From the NCBI GenBank assembly GCA_965234365.1, contig OZ248345.1, positions 1,054,001 through 1,118,000 of the forward strand: a DNA stretch of 64,000 nucleotides, read 5' to 3'. Numbering within the stretch: the first letter of the stretch is position 1; each line of letters begins with the position of its first letter. The notes under the pieces are model-generated. The model saw only the letters and a program-made list of their open reading frames with translations, searched no databases and was not told the DNA's origin. Below, piece by piece: positions 25,696-33,772 of the stretch. The translations under genes were made by a program, and so were the position numbers. The DNA comes from Planktophila grossartii. GTDB taxonomy: Bacteria > Actinomycetota > Actinomycetes > Nanopelagicales > Nanopelagicaceae.

Positions 25696-27009
25696 ATGAG
25701 CGGAAATAACATCAATCGCATATTTCTCGCCCGTCTTGCCGGAACTGCAGTCTTTGACCCAAATGGGGATCCTGTTGGCAAGGTGCGCGATGCTGTCGCG
25801 ACCCTTCGTTCAAATAATCAATCTCCCCGCATCCTTGGATTAGTTGTAGAAGTTCCTCTACGCCGGCGCGTCTTTGTCCCGATTACTCGTGTGACTTCTA
25901 TCGAATCAGGTGCCGTTGTCATTACCGGTCTTCTCAACATGCGTCGCTTTGAAACTCGCGCAGGTGAGATGTTAGTTCTCGGTGATTTACTCGACCGCAC
26001 AATTTCACTTGTCGAAAATGACGAAAGCGTTCTTGTTGAAGATATGGGCATGGAGCAGAACCGCACCGGCGATTGGCTCATCACTCGTGTTCACATTATG
26101 CGTAAGGGACGTGGTCTTCGTCGCAAGGGTGCAACGTCAACAGTGGCATGGGAAGAAGTCACCGGCTTTGCACAACATGAATCCAACCAAGGCGTCTCCA
26201 ACTTACTTTCAACTCTCAGCAATCTTCGCGCAGCAGATTTAGCAGCAGTAATTCAAGATCTCGCTCCTAAGCGTCGCGTCGAAGTTGCCCGCGCACTTGA
26301 TGACGAGCGCCTGGCAGATGTTCTTGAAGAGATGGATGAATCAGAGCGCGTAGCTCTCTTGGCAGAGCTCGAAGGCGAACGCGCTGCCGATGTTCTTGAA
26401 GAAATGGATCCTGATGATGCTGCCGACTTGCTCCGTGAAATTGGAGAAGAGCGCGCGCAAGAATTGATTGGTCTCATGGATCCTGAAGATGCTGAAGATG
26501 TTCTGCGTCTGATGACTTATGAAGATTATTCAGCAGGCGGAATGATGACGACTGAGCCAATTGTGATGTCTGCTGATTACACAGTTGCCGATGCCCTTGC
26601 AGCTGTCCGCCAGAGCGAAATTTCACCTGCTCTTGCCTCACAGGTATTCATCGCTCGACAGCCACTCGAAACACCTACGGGTCGCTTCATTGGAATGGTT
26701 CATTATCAGCGACTATTGCGCGAACCACCTTCAACTCTTCTAGGTTCTATCGTCGATACCAATACGCAGGGCGTTAATCCCGACGCATCATTGCATGCAG
26801 TTTCGTCATACTTAGCTAGCTATAACTTGCTCTCACTGCCTGTTATCGATGCCAATGATCGCCTCTTAGGCGCAGTCACTGTCGATGACGTGCTCGATCA
26901 CTTATTGCCTACAAACTGGCGCCACGATCATCGAGATTCAGCTGCAACCACAGCTGCGCTCGAGAGCATCGATACTAATTTTTCTGAGAACTTCACCGAG
27001 GAGGTGTAA
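25696..27009 (+). CDS. MgtE N-domain / CBS protein with PRC-barrel, no membrane part
   Basis: A 437-residue cytosolic protein. Residues 1 to about 150 look like PRC-barrel units (LAGTAVFDPNGDPVGKVRDA). Then come MgtE intracellular-domain repeats with LEEMDESERVALLAELEGE and LEEMDPDDAADLLREIGEE, and two CBS motifs at about 275-400 (MTTEPIVMSADYTVADAL; DANDRLLGAVTVDDVLDHL). The five-helix channel of true MgtE is missing, so it is a regulator or Mg/nucleotide sensor rather than a transporter (inference). The following DUF1003 membrane protein may be its partner. Same order as Rv1232c and neighbours. Confidence 0.85.
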   Translation: MSGNNINRIFLARLAGTAVFDPNGDPVGKVRDAVATLRSNNQSPRILGLVVEVPLRRRVFVPITRVTSIESGAVVITGLLNMRRFETRAGEMLVLGDLLDRTISLVENDESVLVEDMGMEQNRTGDWLITRVHIMRKGRGLRRKGATSTVAWEEVTGFAQHESNQGVSNLLSTLSNLRAADLAAVIQDLAPKRRVEVARALDDERLADVLEEMDESERVALLAELEGERAADVLEEMDPDDAADLLREIGEERAQELIGLMDPEDAEDVLRLMTYEDYSAGGMMTTEPIVMSADYTVADALAAVRQSEISPALASQVFIARQPLETPTGRFIGMVHYQRLLREPPSTLLGSIVDTNTQGVNPDASLHAVSSYLASYNLLSLPVIDANDRLLGAVTVDDVLDHLLPTNWRHDHRDSAATTAALESIDTNFSENFTEEV

Positions 27010-27011
27010 CG

Positions 27012-27506
27012 ATGGCACGCAACTTTGGTTTGGATACACCGCGCGAAACACGTCGTTCGCTCCGCGGAAATATCGATCCAGAAACTTTCGGTCGTCTCTC
27101 TGAGCGCTTCGCGCGTTTCTTAGGAACTGCACGTTTCTTGGTCTACATGACAGCATTCGTTGTCAGCTGGGTTCTCTGGAATACCTTGGCTCCACACGAT
27201 ATTCGATTTGATAAATATCCATTTATCTTCCTCACGCTGATTCTCTCTCTTCAAGCGTCTTATGCTGCTCCGCTGATTTTGCTTGCACAGAATCGACAAG
27301 CTGACCGAGATCGCATTGCGCTCAATGAAGATCGTGCACAAAATGCTCGAAGCATCGCCGACACTGAATATCTGACTCGCGAGCTTGCAAGCCTTCGCAT
27401 TGCCTTGGGTGATGTCGCTACTCGCGATTACCTACGTAACGAACTTGGAGATCTTGCAAAAGAGATTGTTGAAGAGTTACGCAAGCCCGAGTCTGACGCC
27501 AAGTAA
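27012..27506 (+). CDS. DUF1003 membrane protein
   Basis: A 164-residue protein with two membrane helices (FLVYMTAFVVSWVLWNTLA; FIFLTLILSLQASYAAPLILLAQNRQADRDR), the DUF1003 pattern, then a coiled tail with LTRELASLRIALGDV. The Shine-Dalgarno GAGGAGG overlaps the stop of the gene before. Its end overlaps the end of mrp by 30 nt on the opposite strand. Confidence 0.88.
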   Translation: MARNFGLDTPRETRRSLRGNIDPETFGRLSERFARFLGTARFLVYMTAFVVSWVLWNTLAPHDIRFDKYPFIFLTLILSLQASYAAPLILLAQNRQADRDRIALNEDRAQNARSIADTEYLTRELASLRIALGDVATRDYLRNELGDLAKEIVEELRKPESDAK

Positions 27507-28595
27507 AGACTTTTCGCGCACGATTAGTTGAGAAACAATTGCCTCAATCGCTTTTGCGCTTGGGCTCTCGGGCGCTGATACAACTACCGGTGCACCGGCA
27601 TCTCCACCTTCGCGCAGATCTGGGCTAAATGGAATCTTGCCGAGAAGTGGCACATCTGCGCCAACCAACTGTGAAAGTCGACGAGAAGTTTCTTCACCCC
27701 CACCTTCGCCGAAGAGCGATGTGAGCTCGCCGCACTTCGCACATGGATATGCAGACATATTTTCGATGACGCCAATAACGCGTTGATGAATTTGGTGCGC
27801 AATACGTCCTGCGCGTTCAGCTACCTCTGCAGCAGCAACTTGTGGCGTTGTGACAACAACAATCTCTGAAGATGGAACCAGTTGGCCAAGCGAAATTGCA
27901 AGATCGCCGGTTCCGGGCGGAAGATCGATATAGAGAAGGTCGAGATCGCCCCAATAGGCATCAGATAAGAGTTGCTCTAAGACTCTATGAAGGAGTGGGC
28001 CACGATATGCAATTGCATCGGAGCGCTCGGGCTTAAACATCTCCATCGAGACAGTTTTAACGCCGAATGATTCGAGCGGGATAAACATCTGATCAATCGC
28101 AGTTGGGCGCTGACCAATGAGGCCCATCAAGCGTGGGATTGAGTGGCCGTAGACATCAGCATCGAGAATTCCCACACGCAAACCTTTTTGAGCAGATGCA
28201 ACGGCAAGGTTGGCTGTGAGAGAAGATTTTCCGACGCCACCTTTACCTGAGGCGACGCCGATAACTCGGGTCAGCGAATCTTTCTGAGCGAAGGAGATGA
28301 AACTTTCGCGTCCGTTGCGGAGCAACTTCTTAATATTGGCGCGCTGCTCTTCATCCATCACGCCGAATGTAATTTCTACGGCAGAGATACCTTCAACAGC
28401 AGTTACCGCTGTATCGATATCTTTCTGAAGACGATCCTTCATGGGACATCCAGAGATAGTTAAAAGGATTTCCAGCTTCGCTGTAGAGCCAGTGATCTCG
28501 ACTGCTTTGACCATGCCTAGTTCAGGGAGCGCGCGATGGAGTTCAGGGTCTTGAACTGTTGCCAGAGCGGCATGTACTAATTCAAGAGTTGTCAT
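27477..28595 (-). CDS. mrp: Iron-sulfur cluster carrier ATPase Mrp/ApbC
   Basis: A 372-residue P-loop ATPase that carries Fe-S clusters to targets. Residues 1 to about 90 are a MIP18/DUF59 domain (LVHAALATVQDPELHRALPELG). The deviant Walker A is ASGKGGVGKSSLTANLA, and DLLYIDLPPGTGD follows. The bridging cluster motif CAKCG lies near residue 290. It overlaps tatB by 4 nt (ATGA). Tail-to-tail overlap of 30 nt with DUF1003 is unusually long for this compact window. Confidence 0.95.
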   Translation of the reverse strand: MTTLELVHAALATVQDPELHRALPELGMVKAVEITGSTAKLEILLTISGCPMKDRLQKDIDTAVTAVEGISAVEITFGVMDEEQRANIKKLLRNGRESFISFAQKDSLTRVIGVASGKGGVGKSSLTANLAVASAQKGLRVGILDADVYGHSIPRLMGLIGQRPTAIDQMFIPLESFGVKTVSMEMFKPERSDAIAYRGPLLHRVLEQLLSDAYWGDLDLLYIDLPPGTGDLAISLGQLVPSSEIVVVTTPQVAAAEVAERAGRIAHQIHQRVIGVIENMSAYPCAKCGELTSLFGEGGGEETSRRLSQLVGADVPLLGKIPFSPDLREGGDAGAPVVVSAPESPSAKAIEAIVSQLIVREKSLLGVRLGLA

Positions 28596-28900
28596 AGAAG
28601 ATCAGGGTCAATCTTGCTAACAAATTTCGCTTTTGATGCGGGCTTATCGTTCTCATCAAGAACGCTTGATAACTGCTTTTGAAGGAATGTCTTAGGGTTG
28701 AGATCAGTGGGCTTGAGATCTTCAAAGCCTGGACCAAGGTTCTCTTTGAGTTCATTGGTAGCCGATGTCGCCATCTCGCGAACTTTTTTTACAAACTTTG
28801 CGGCATCGACAGCGAAATTCGGCAGGCGTTCAGGTCCAATGAGAATCATTGCAAGAACTGCGAGTCCGATTATTTCGCCGGCGCCAAAGTCAAAGAACAT
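28592..28900 (-). CDS. tatB: Sec-independent translocase subunit TatB
   Basis: A 102-residue Tat component: an N-terminal membrane helix FGAGEIIGLAVLAMILIGPE with the family Gly-Pro hinge, then an amphipathic helix FAVDAAKFVKKVREMATSA and a charged tail. Placement between htrA and mrp is the mycobacterial order (Rv1223-Rv1229c), and fits TatB rather than TatA. Translation is coupled to mrp. Confidence 0.9.
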   Translation of the reverse strand: MFFDFGAGEIIGLAVLAMILIGPERLPNFAVDAAKFVKKVREMATSATNELKENLGPGFEDLKPTDLNPKTFLQKQLSSVLDENDKPASKAKFVSKIDPDLL

Positions 28901-28920
28901 AGTGAGTGAACCTTACTCTG

Positions 28921-30039
28921 CTACTTGCCAGCCGTCAGCGTCATAGTTGCGGTCTTAACTTCCTTGCCGCGAGTAAAAGTGACTTCGATGGTATCGCCAA
29001 CATTCTGCGCTCGAATAGCAACGATGAGCTCTTCAGGAGATGTGATGGCGCGTCCATCGATCGAAGTGATGATGTCTCCTGCTTTCATGCCAGCCTTTGC
29101 AGCTGGTCCGCCCGCAAGGATTGCCTTTGCATTCTTTGCGATGAGAGCGCCATCACCTGAGTAATTCATATCAACGGAGATCCCCATCACTGGATAGGTA
29201 GCTTTTCCGTTCTTTATCAACTGATCTGCTGTCTTGCGCGCCTGATTGATAGGAATTGCAAAACCTAATCCGATAGATCCGGTCTGAGAGTTAAAGTTCG
29301 AACCCAGTGATGCGATAGCCGAATTAACGCCAATGACTGCACCTGTGGCATCGACGAGCGGCCCACCTGAATTTCCTGGGTTAATTGCTGCATCAGTTTG
29401 AAGGGCATTGATAAATGAGTTCTCTTCACTAGATTCGCCAGCGGTAACGGCGCGATCTTTAGCGCTGATAATTCCAAGTGTCACTGTTCCCGTTAAACCC
29501 AATGGTGAGCCAATTGCAATAACTGAATCTCCAACCGCCACCTTGTCGCTATCGCCAAATTGAAGTGCTTTGAGTGATGCGCCAATGATTTTGAGTACAG
29601 CTAAATCGTATGAAGTATCGCGACCAACAACCTTTGCATCGTATGAACTGCCATCGTTGAGTCGAACGGTGATATCTCCACCGCTTGTTACAGAAGCTGC
29701 AATAACGTGATTATTGGTAAGAATGTATCCGCTGCTATCGATAACAAAGCCTGAGCCTGTTGCGCCACCGTCGGCAGATTTAGCTTCGATAGAGACAACA
29801 GAAGGAAGTACTCGTTGGGCAATCTCTGCAACTGATCCGACTGGGCGTTCAATCGTGGATGTTGATTTCACAAGATTTACTGAGTGTCCAAAGAGCGAAC
29901 CTGTTGAAGAAGCACCGAATGCACCTGCAATCACACCGACGATGATGGCGAAGATAATTGCAGAACGGAGAGAAATCTTTCTACCTAAACCGCGATTGCT
30001 GGGAGCAACCCACCAAGGGCCGCTGGGATCGATGCTCAT
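28921..30039 (-). CDS. Membrane-anchored HtrA/DegP-type serine protease
   Basis: A 372-residue quality-control protease. One anchor helix at about residues 25-43 (SAIIFAIIVGVIAGAFGAS) puts the protease outside. The catalytic triad is visible as His in ILTNNHVIAA, Asp in SYDLAVLKI and Ser in INPGNSGGPLVD. A PDZ domain with AAKAGMKAGDIITSIDG follows near the C-terminus. The gene corresponds to the htrA next to tatB in Mycobacterium. The sigE and rseA genes that normally sit upstream are absent. Confidence 0.92.
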   Translation of the reverse strand: MSIDPSGPWWVAPSNRGLGRKISLRSAIIFAIIVGVIAGAFGASSTGSLFGHSVNLVKSTSTIERPVGSVAEIAQRVLPSVVSIEAKSADGGATGSGFVIDSSGYILTNNHVIAASVTSGGDITVRLNDGSSYDAKVVGRDTSYDLAVLKIIGASLKALQFGDSDKVAVGDSVIAIGSPLGLTGTVTLGIISAKDRAVTAGESSEENSFINALQTDAAINPGNSGGPLVDATGAVIGVNSAIASLGSNFNSQTGSIGLGFAIPINQARKTADQLIKNGKATYPVMGISVDMNYSGDGALIAKNAKAILAGGPAAKAGMKAGDIITSIDGRAITSPEELIVAIRAQNVGDTIEVTFTRGKEVKTATMTLTAGK

Positions 30040-30051
30040 GGAGTTATTCTG

Positions 30052-30678
30052 CTACAACTTAGTGGCGAGCAATAAACCGTCACCTGTAGGTATGAGTGAA
30101 CTCACCCAGGATTCTGTATCGGCTTTAATCGCTTTCCCAGCTTCGCGCAGAGCGATTGTCTTGGGATCGCGTTGAGCAGGATCTTGAACCTTTGATCCGC
30201 CGAAGAAATTATCGATAACGAAGACGCCACCACTGCGAAGGATTCGGTGCGCTTCTGAGATAGCAAATGAGAGATCTTCGGAGTTGTGGCGGTAGACAAC
30301 GAGGTCATAAGCGCGATCTGTCAGTTTGGTCATGACATCCATAACTGAGTTGGTAATAAATCGGTAGCGAGACTGTGCAATTTCAGCATCGGCCATAGCA
30401 AGCTTTGCAATCGATGTATGTTCCATTTCGTCATCGATAGATGTCAGAGTTCCACTTGCAATCATGCCTTCAAGAATCCAGAGTGAACCCACACCTGAAC
30501 CTGTACCAATTTCTACGACAGATTGAGCATTGAGTTGGTGAGCTAGGTGGCGAAGATATGCACCCGCACCTTGCGATGCATCAACTGTTCCGAGTTCATG
30601 ACCGCGAGCACGAGCTGCAATCTTTACCGCATCTTCTGCAATAAAGGTCTCTGCGTAAGAATGCGGGCTGATGTTCAT
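30052..30678 (-). CDS. SAM-dependent O-methyltransferase
   Basis: A 208-residue methyltransferase of the catechol/caffeoyl type (Rv1220c-like). The SAM-binding loop is SVVEIGTGSGVGSLWIL, then LTSIDDE and a later DLVVYRHNSED. RSGGVFVIDNFFGG closes the Rossmann part. ATG 30678 overlaps the pepA stop as ATGA; the frame extends to 30696, but the shorter start is the coupled one. The substrate is unknown. Confidence 0.85.
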   Translation of the reverse strand: MNISPHSYAETFIAEDAVKIAARARGHELGTVDASQGAGAYLRHLAHQLNAQSVVEIGTGSGVGSLWILEGMIASGTLTSIDDEMEHTSIAKLAMADAEIAQSRYRFITNSVMDVMTKLTDRAYDLVVYRHNSEDLSFAISEAHRILRSGGVFVIDNFFGGSKVQDPAQRDPKTIALREAGKAIKADTESWVSSLIPTGDGLLLATKL

Positions 30679-32099
30679 GAGAGGGACAATATCCAATCAA
30701 TGAAGAATCGCACGCCGAATCCGGTGCCGCCCTTAGCGTTTTCTCCAGAATCAGTTTCGCTTCGACCTGTACCTGCAATATCGAGGTGAACCCAGCGAGA
30801 ATCAGCGACGAAATGTTCGAGATAGAGCGCGGCTGTGACAGAACCTGCTGAGTAATCGCCTTTATCGGCAGCATGGTTGAGATCTGCAACATCACTTTCA
30901 AGTGAGTCTTGGTAATCATCAACTAAAGGCATATGCCAGACACGTTCTCCTGAAGTTTCGCCAACTGCAACGAGTTCTTTAGCGAGCTTCTCGTCACGTG
31001 TGTACAGCGCTGCATATTGGCGACCTAACCCAAGAGTTGCAGAGCCTGTCAGCGTTGCAATATCAAAGAGATAATCAGGATCAAGATTTTCAACTGCATA
31101 AGCAAGTCCGTCTGCAAGAACGAGGCGACCTTCAGCATCGGTATTAATGATTTCAACTGTCGTTCCGCCGTATTGAGTAATGACATCAGATGGGCGCTGT
31201 GAAGTGCCGGAGAGCGCGTTTTCTGCGCACATCATGAGAACTGTGACTTTTACTTGCGGTTGTAATTCTGGAAGTGCGCTAATTGTCGCAAGTGCAGCGG
31301 CAGCGCCAGCCATATCGCTCTTCATTGCAGTCATAAATTCATAGGGGCGCTTGAGAGAAACTCCACCAGTATCGAAGGTAATTCCTTTTCCAACAATCAC
31401 AATGTGCGGAAGCGCTGCAGCAGAACGCGACTTTCCTTTGGGAATATAGGTAAGTTGAATAAATCGAGGTCCCGGCTTTGGTGATGAATTTCCGACGGCG
31501 CGAAGGCCACCAAATTTTGCAAGTTCTTTTCCGGCAAGAACAGAGATTGCTAGACCCTTTTCATCGGCAAGCTTCTTGGCTTCTTGAGCCATCCACAACG
31601 GATTCTTAATGTTGGCTGGGGTGTGAATGAGATCGCGAGCTGTGTATAGAGCGCGCGCAATCACACTGGCTTCAGCTACCGATGATGCATCCTTTGTTGC
31701 GAGCGCAACGGTTGCAATCTCTGCAGGCTTTCCGGTCTTGAGATTCCATGTGTATGCACCAAGAAGTATGGAGACTCCATGTGCACGGATTTCAAGGCGA
31801 GAGTCTGCGATGAGCGAGACGAGTTCGATCGCTTTACCGCGAACCTTTCGCCCTAAAGCAGCGCCTGCGGTACGAAGTGCGGGAAGAGCGCCATCGCCAA
31901 CTGCAACGATGTAGATACGGTCGACAGTCGAATCTTTATGGAGCACGGGAATTTCAAAGAGTTCGCCGGCTTTCCCAGATGGTTGGAAGAAGGCGATCTC
32001 ATCGACAAGGCTAATTTCGAAGTATTTCTCGAGAGAGGCGATGAGGCGTGAGTTACCGGCCAGTTCGATGGTGTCATCGCTCTTCTTGGTGAAGCCCAC
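30675..32099 (-). CDS. pepA: Leucyl (cytosol) aminopeptidase
   Basis: A di-zinc M17 aminopeptidase that recycles peptides. Metal and catalytic sites are VGKGITFDTGGVSLKR, MKSDMAGAAAALATI and NTDAEGRLVLADGLAYA. The first canonical start is GTG 32099, giving 474 residues. The frame continues upstream with TVAPDIEALVSADILAVGF, which reads like the missing family N-terminus. The only candidate start there is ATT at 32156 (15 nt after the DUF3117 stop), which would give 493 residues. See findings. Confidence 0.9.
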   Translation of the reverse strand: MGFTKKSDDTIELAGNSRLIASLEKYFEISLVDEIAFFQPSGKAGELFEIPVLHKDSTVDRIYIVAVGDGALPALRTAGAALGRKVRGKAIELVSLIADSRLEIRAHGVSILLGAYTWNLKTGKPAEIATVALATKDASSVAEASVIARALYTARDLIHTPANIKNPLWMAQEAKKLADEKGLAISVLAGKELAKFGGLRAVGNSSPKPGPRFIQLTYIPKGKSRSAAALPHIVIVGKGITFDTGGVSLKRPYEFMTAMKSDMAGAAAALATISALPELQPQVKVTVLMMCAENALSGTSQRPSDVITQYGGTTVEIINTDAEGRLVLADGLAYAVENLDPDYLFDIATLTGSATLGLGRQYAALYTRDEKLAKELVAVGETSGERVWHMPLVDDYQDSLESDVADLNHAADKGDYSAGSVTAALYLEHFVADSRWVHLDIAGTGRSETDSGENAKGGTGFGVRFFIDWILSLS

Positions 32100-32171
32100 A
32101 GCGAGAATATCTGCGCTTACTAAGGCCTCAATATCCGGCGCAACTGTGTGAAGAATTTTTGTAGATCCGCT

Positions 32172-32351
32172 CTACTTCTTAATGAGAGCAACAGCGGCTT
32201 CAAGAGCTGCGCTGAGGTTATTTGCTTCCTGTGGGTTGAGTTCCACTACAAGGCGCCCGCCACCTTCGAGAGGAATTCGCATAACGAGGGAACGTGCTTC
32301 CTTCGTGACTTCCATTGGTCCATCACCGGTACGAGGTTTCATAGCTGCCAT
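32172..32351 (-). CDS. DUF3117 small protein
   Basis: A 59-residue protein, MAAMKPRTGDGPMEVTKE..., matching DUF3117. Its middle has VMRIPLEGGGRLVVELNPQE and it ends in ALEAAVALIKK. A Shine-Dalgarno AAGGAG lies 8 nt before the ATG. It is too short for most ORF cut-offs. The stop is 15 nt before the probable non-canonical pepA start, so the two are likely coupled. Function is unknown. Confidence 0.9.
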   Translation of the reverse strand: MAAMKPRTGDGPMEVTKEARSLVMRIPLEGGGRLVVELNPQEANNLSAALEAAVALIKK

Positions 32352-32390
32352 GGTGGGGACTCCTTGTTTGCTCTTACTTCGGGTGCGGGG

Positions 32391-32409
32391 AACTTTCGGA
32401 TAGAAAGTT
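32391..32409. promoter_or_regulatory. Inverted repeat AACTTTC-GGATA-GAAAGTT upstream of DUF3117
   Basis: A perfect 7-bp inverted repeat with a 5-nt loop, 40 bp in front of the DUF3117 start in an otherwise unexplained 112-bp spacer. It could be an operator or a leader hairpin. Confidence 0.4.
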
Positions 32410-32463
32410 GTAGGGAGAAGTATCTCGCAGATTGAGCCATGGGTGAAATCGGCTAAAGGCTCG

Positions 32464-32664
32464 CTAGAGCCCTAATTCCCCCTTGAGGCGCGCCTTTCCC
32501 GACTCTATGACGGCAATAACAGCGCGATCAGGGACCGAGAGAAGGGCTGCAATTTCTATACTCGATTTGGAGCGCAAGTAATGCAAGGTCAAGATGATTC
32601 GCTCTTCTTCAGGAAGGGATGCGAGCAGATCCGCAAGGGTTTGAGGATTGCTCGAGCTGCTCAT
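32464..32664 (-). CDS. Orphan sigma-70 region 4-like protein
   Basis: A 66-residue protein that is almost only a sigma region-4 helix-turn-helix: LPEEERIILTLHYLRSKSSI, then EIAALLSVPDRAVIAVIESGKARL. It has no region 2, so it cannot be a complete sigma factor. It may act as a small -35 binding or polymerase-binding regulator (inference). In other Actinobacteria a similar short protein sits near DUF3117 and LOG genes. There is no Shine-Dalgarno sequence; a TAACCT hexamer lies 8 nt before the ATG. Confidence 0.7.
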   Translation of the reverse strand: MSSSSNPQTLADLLASLPEEERIILTLHYLRSKSSIEIAALLSVPDRAVIAVIESGKARLKGELGL

Positions 32665-32706
32665 AGGAATAGAGGTTACTCGCTTGATTCTTCTAGATTC
32701 ATCAAA

Positions 32707-32719
32707 ATTCTTAAAGAAT
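32707..32719. repeat. Small inverted repeat ATTCTT-A-AAGAAT
   Basis: A perfect 6-bp palindrome with one central base in the AT-rich 72-bp spacer between the SRPBCC gene and the sigma-like gene. Possible regulator site; nothing else is seen there. Confidence 0.3.
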
Positions 32720-32736
32720 CCAAGGAATGGGGTGGC

Positions 32737-33186
32737 TTATGTAAAAGATCGCGCGAAGCGTGCGAGAGATATGCGCACGCCGATGTAGAGAAAGGGCGCA
32801 ATAAGGAAGAAGGCCGCCTTAGGCGCTTCGATAGTTTCTGACCAGTCAAAACGTGTGGATGAGCTGGAAATATCGCTCAGTTGGAATGTTCCGCTTCCCT
32901 TAAGAACTTTTCCGACATGATCGACATCGCATCGATGTGGAGGTTGCCATTGCGTGACAACCATTAAGTCGAGAAGGCCGAGAGATTTAAAACGTGGGTA
33001 GAGAAAATAAAGTGGTCCAGTAAATGCAGCTATTGAAGTTCCGATGCCTTCAACTTTTTCGGATGTAACCCAAACCTTTGTCTGCAACATCCAATCACCT
33101 TGTGATTGCCAATCTGCAATCTTGCTCCAGACAACTTCTTGTGAAGCTGGAATCGTCAAATGAATCGAGAGAGTGTTACTTGCCAT
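32737..33186 (-). CDS. SRPBCC-family protein
   Basis: A 149-residue START-like fold protein, MASNTLSIHLTIPASQEVVWSKIADWQSQGDW at the start, with a later MVVTQWQPPHRCDVDHVG and a C-terminal helix. Such proteins bind hydrophobic ligands in a cavity; the ligand is unknown. I use ATG 33186, one base after the LOG stop (TAAG-ATG); the longer frame to 33222 would overlap LOG. Confidence 0.8.
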   Translation of the reverse strand: MASNTLSIHLTIPASQEVVWSKIADWQSQGDWMLQTKVWVTSEKVEGIGTSIAAFTGPLYFLYPRFKSLGLLDLMVVTQWQPPHRCDVDHVGKVLKGSGTFQLSDISSSSTRFDWSETIEAPKAAFFLIAPFLYIGVRISLARFARSFT

Positions 33187-33187
33187 C

Positions 33188-33742
33188 TTATTTCTTGCCA
33201 AAAACATTCTTGCCATGCGCAATCGCTACTGCCTCTTCAACTGTCGTCGTCCAACGGAGAAGATCGCGCATTCCTGGCTTTACAAAGTTCTCGGTCTCGA
33301 GATGTTCGACAAGTGCGTGAAGTGGCTGATAGACGCCGTACGGATCGAGAATGATCACTGGTTTATCGTGAAACTTTAGGTAGCGACCAACCCAGATTTC
33401 AAAGAGTTCTTCGAGAGTTCCGAGTCCGCCAGGTAAGGTAATGAAAGCATCAGAGAGATCTTCAATCTTTGCCTTACGAGTACGCATCGAATCAACGACG
33501 ATAAGTTCATCGCTATCGTGATCTGCAAATTCAATATCAACCAACTTCTGCGGAATGATTCCGATTGTCCGTCCGCTCTTGCTTCGGGCGCCTCGAGAAA
33601 TCGCTCCCATGGCAGAGATATGGCCACCGCCTGAAACTAATTCCGCACCGCTTTCAGCGATACCCGCGCCAAGTTCAAATGCGAGGTCGATAAATTTGCT
33701 ATCGATGGTGGGTGATGAAGAGCAAAATACTGCGATGCGCAT
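33188..33742 (-). CDS. LOG-family nucleoside 5'-monophosphate phosphoribohydrolase
   Basis: A 184-residue protein with the LOG signature LPGGLGTLEELFEIW and an upstream SGGGHISAMGAI, plus the conserved SMRTRKA. Members cleave ribose-5-phosphate from AMP-type nucleotides, including cytokinin precursors; the target here is unknown. TATTCT lies 7 nt before the ATG. It diverges from dapD across 30 bp. Confidence 0.88.
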   Translation of the reverse strand: MRIAVFCSSSPTIDSKFIDLAFELGAGIAESGAELVSGGGHISAMGAISRGARSKSGRTIGIIPQKLVDIEFADHDSDELIVVDSMRTRKAKIEDLSDAFITLPGGLGTLEELFEIWVGRYLKFHDKPVIILDPYGVYQPLHALVEHLETENFVKPGMRDLLRWTTTVEEAVAIAHGKNVFGKK

Positions 33743-33749
33743 GAGGGAC

Positions 33750-33755
33750 AGAATA
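33750..33755 (-). promoter_or_regulatory. Putative leaderless -10 (TATTCT) of the LOG gene
   Basis: TATTCT on the minus strand, 7 nt from ATG 33742. Confidence 0.5.
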
Positions 33756-33760
33756 GGGGT

Positions 33761-33766
33761 TAGGCT
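33761..33766 (+). promoter_or_regulatory. Putative leaderless -10 (TAGGCT) of dapD
   Basis: TAGGCT with 6 nt to ATG 33773; only 5 bp separate it from the opposite LOG -10. Confidence 0.5.
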
Positions 33767-33772
33767 TAGAAC

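Noticed and set aside
25696..27009. Calling the CBS protein a magnesium transporter
   Set aside because: No membrane helices are present in the 437 residues.
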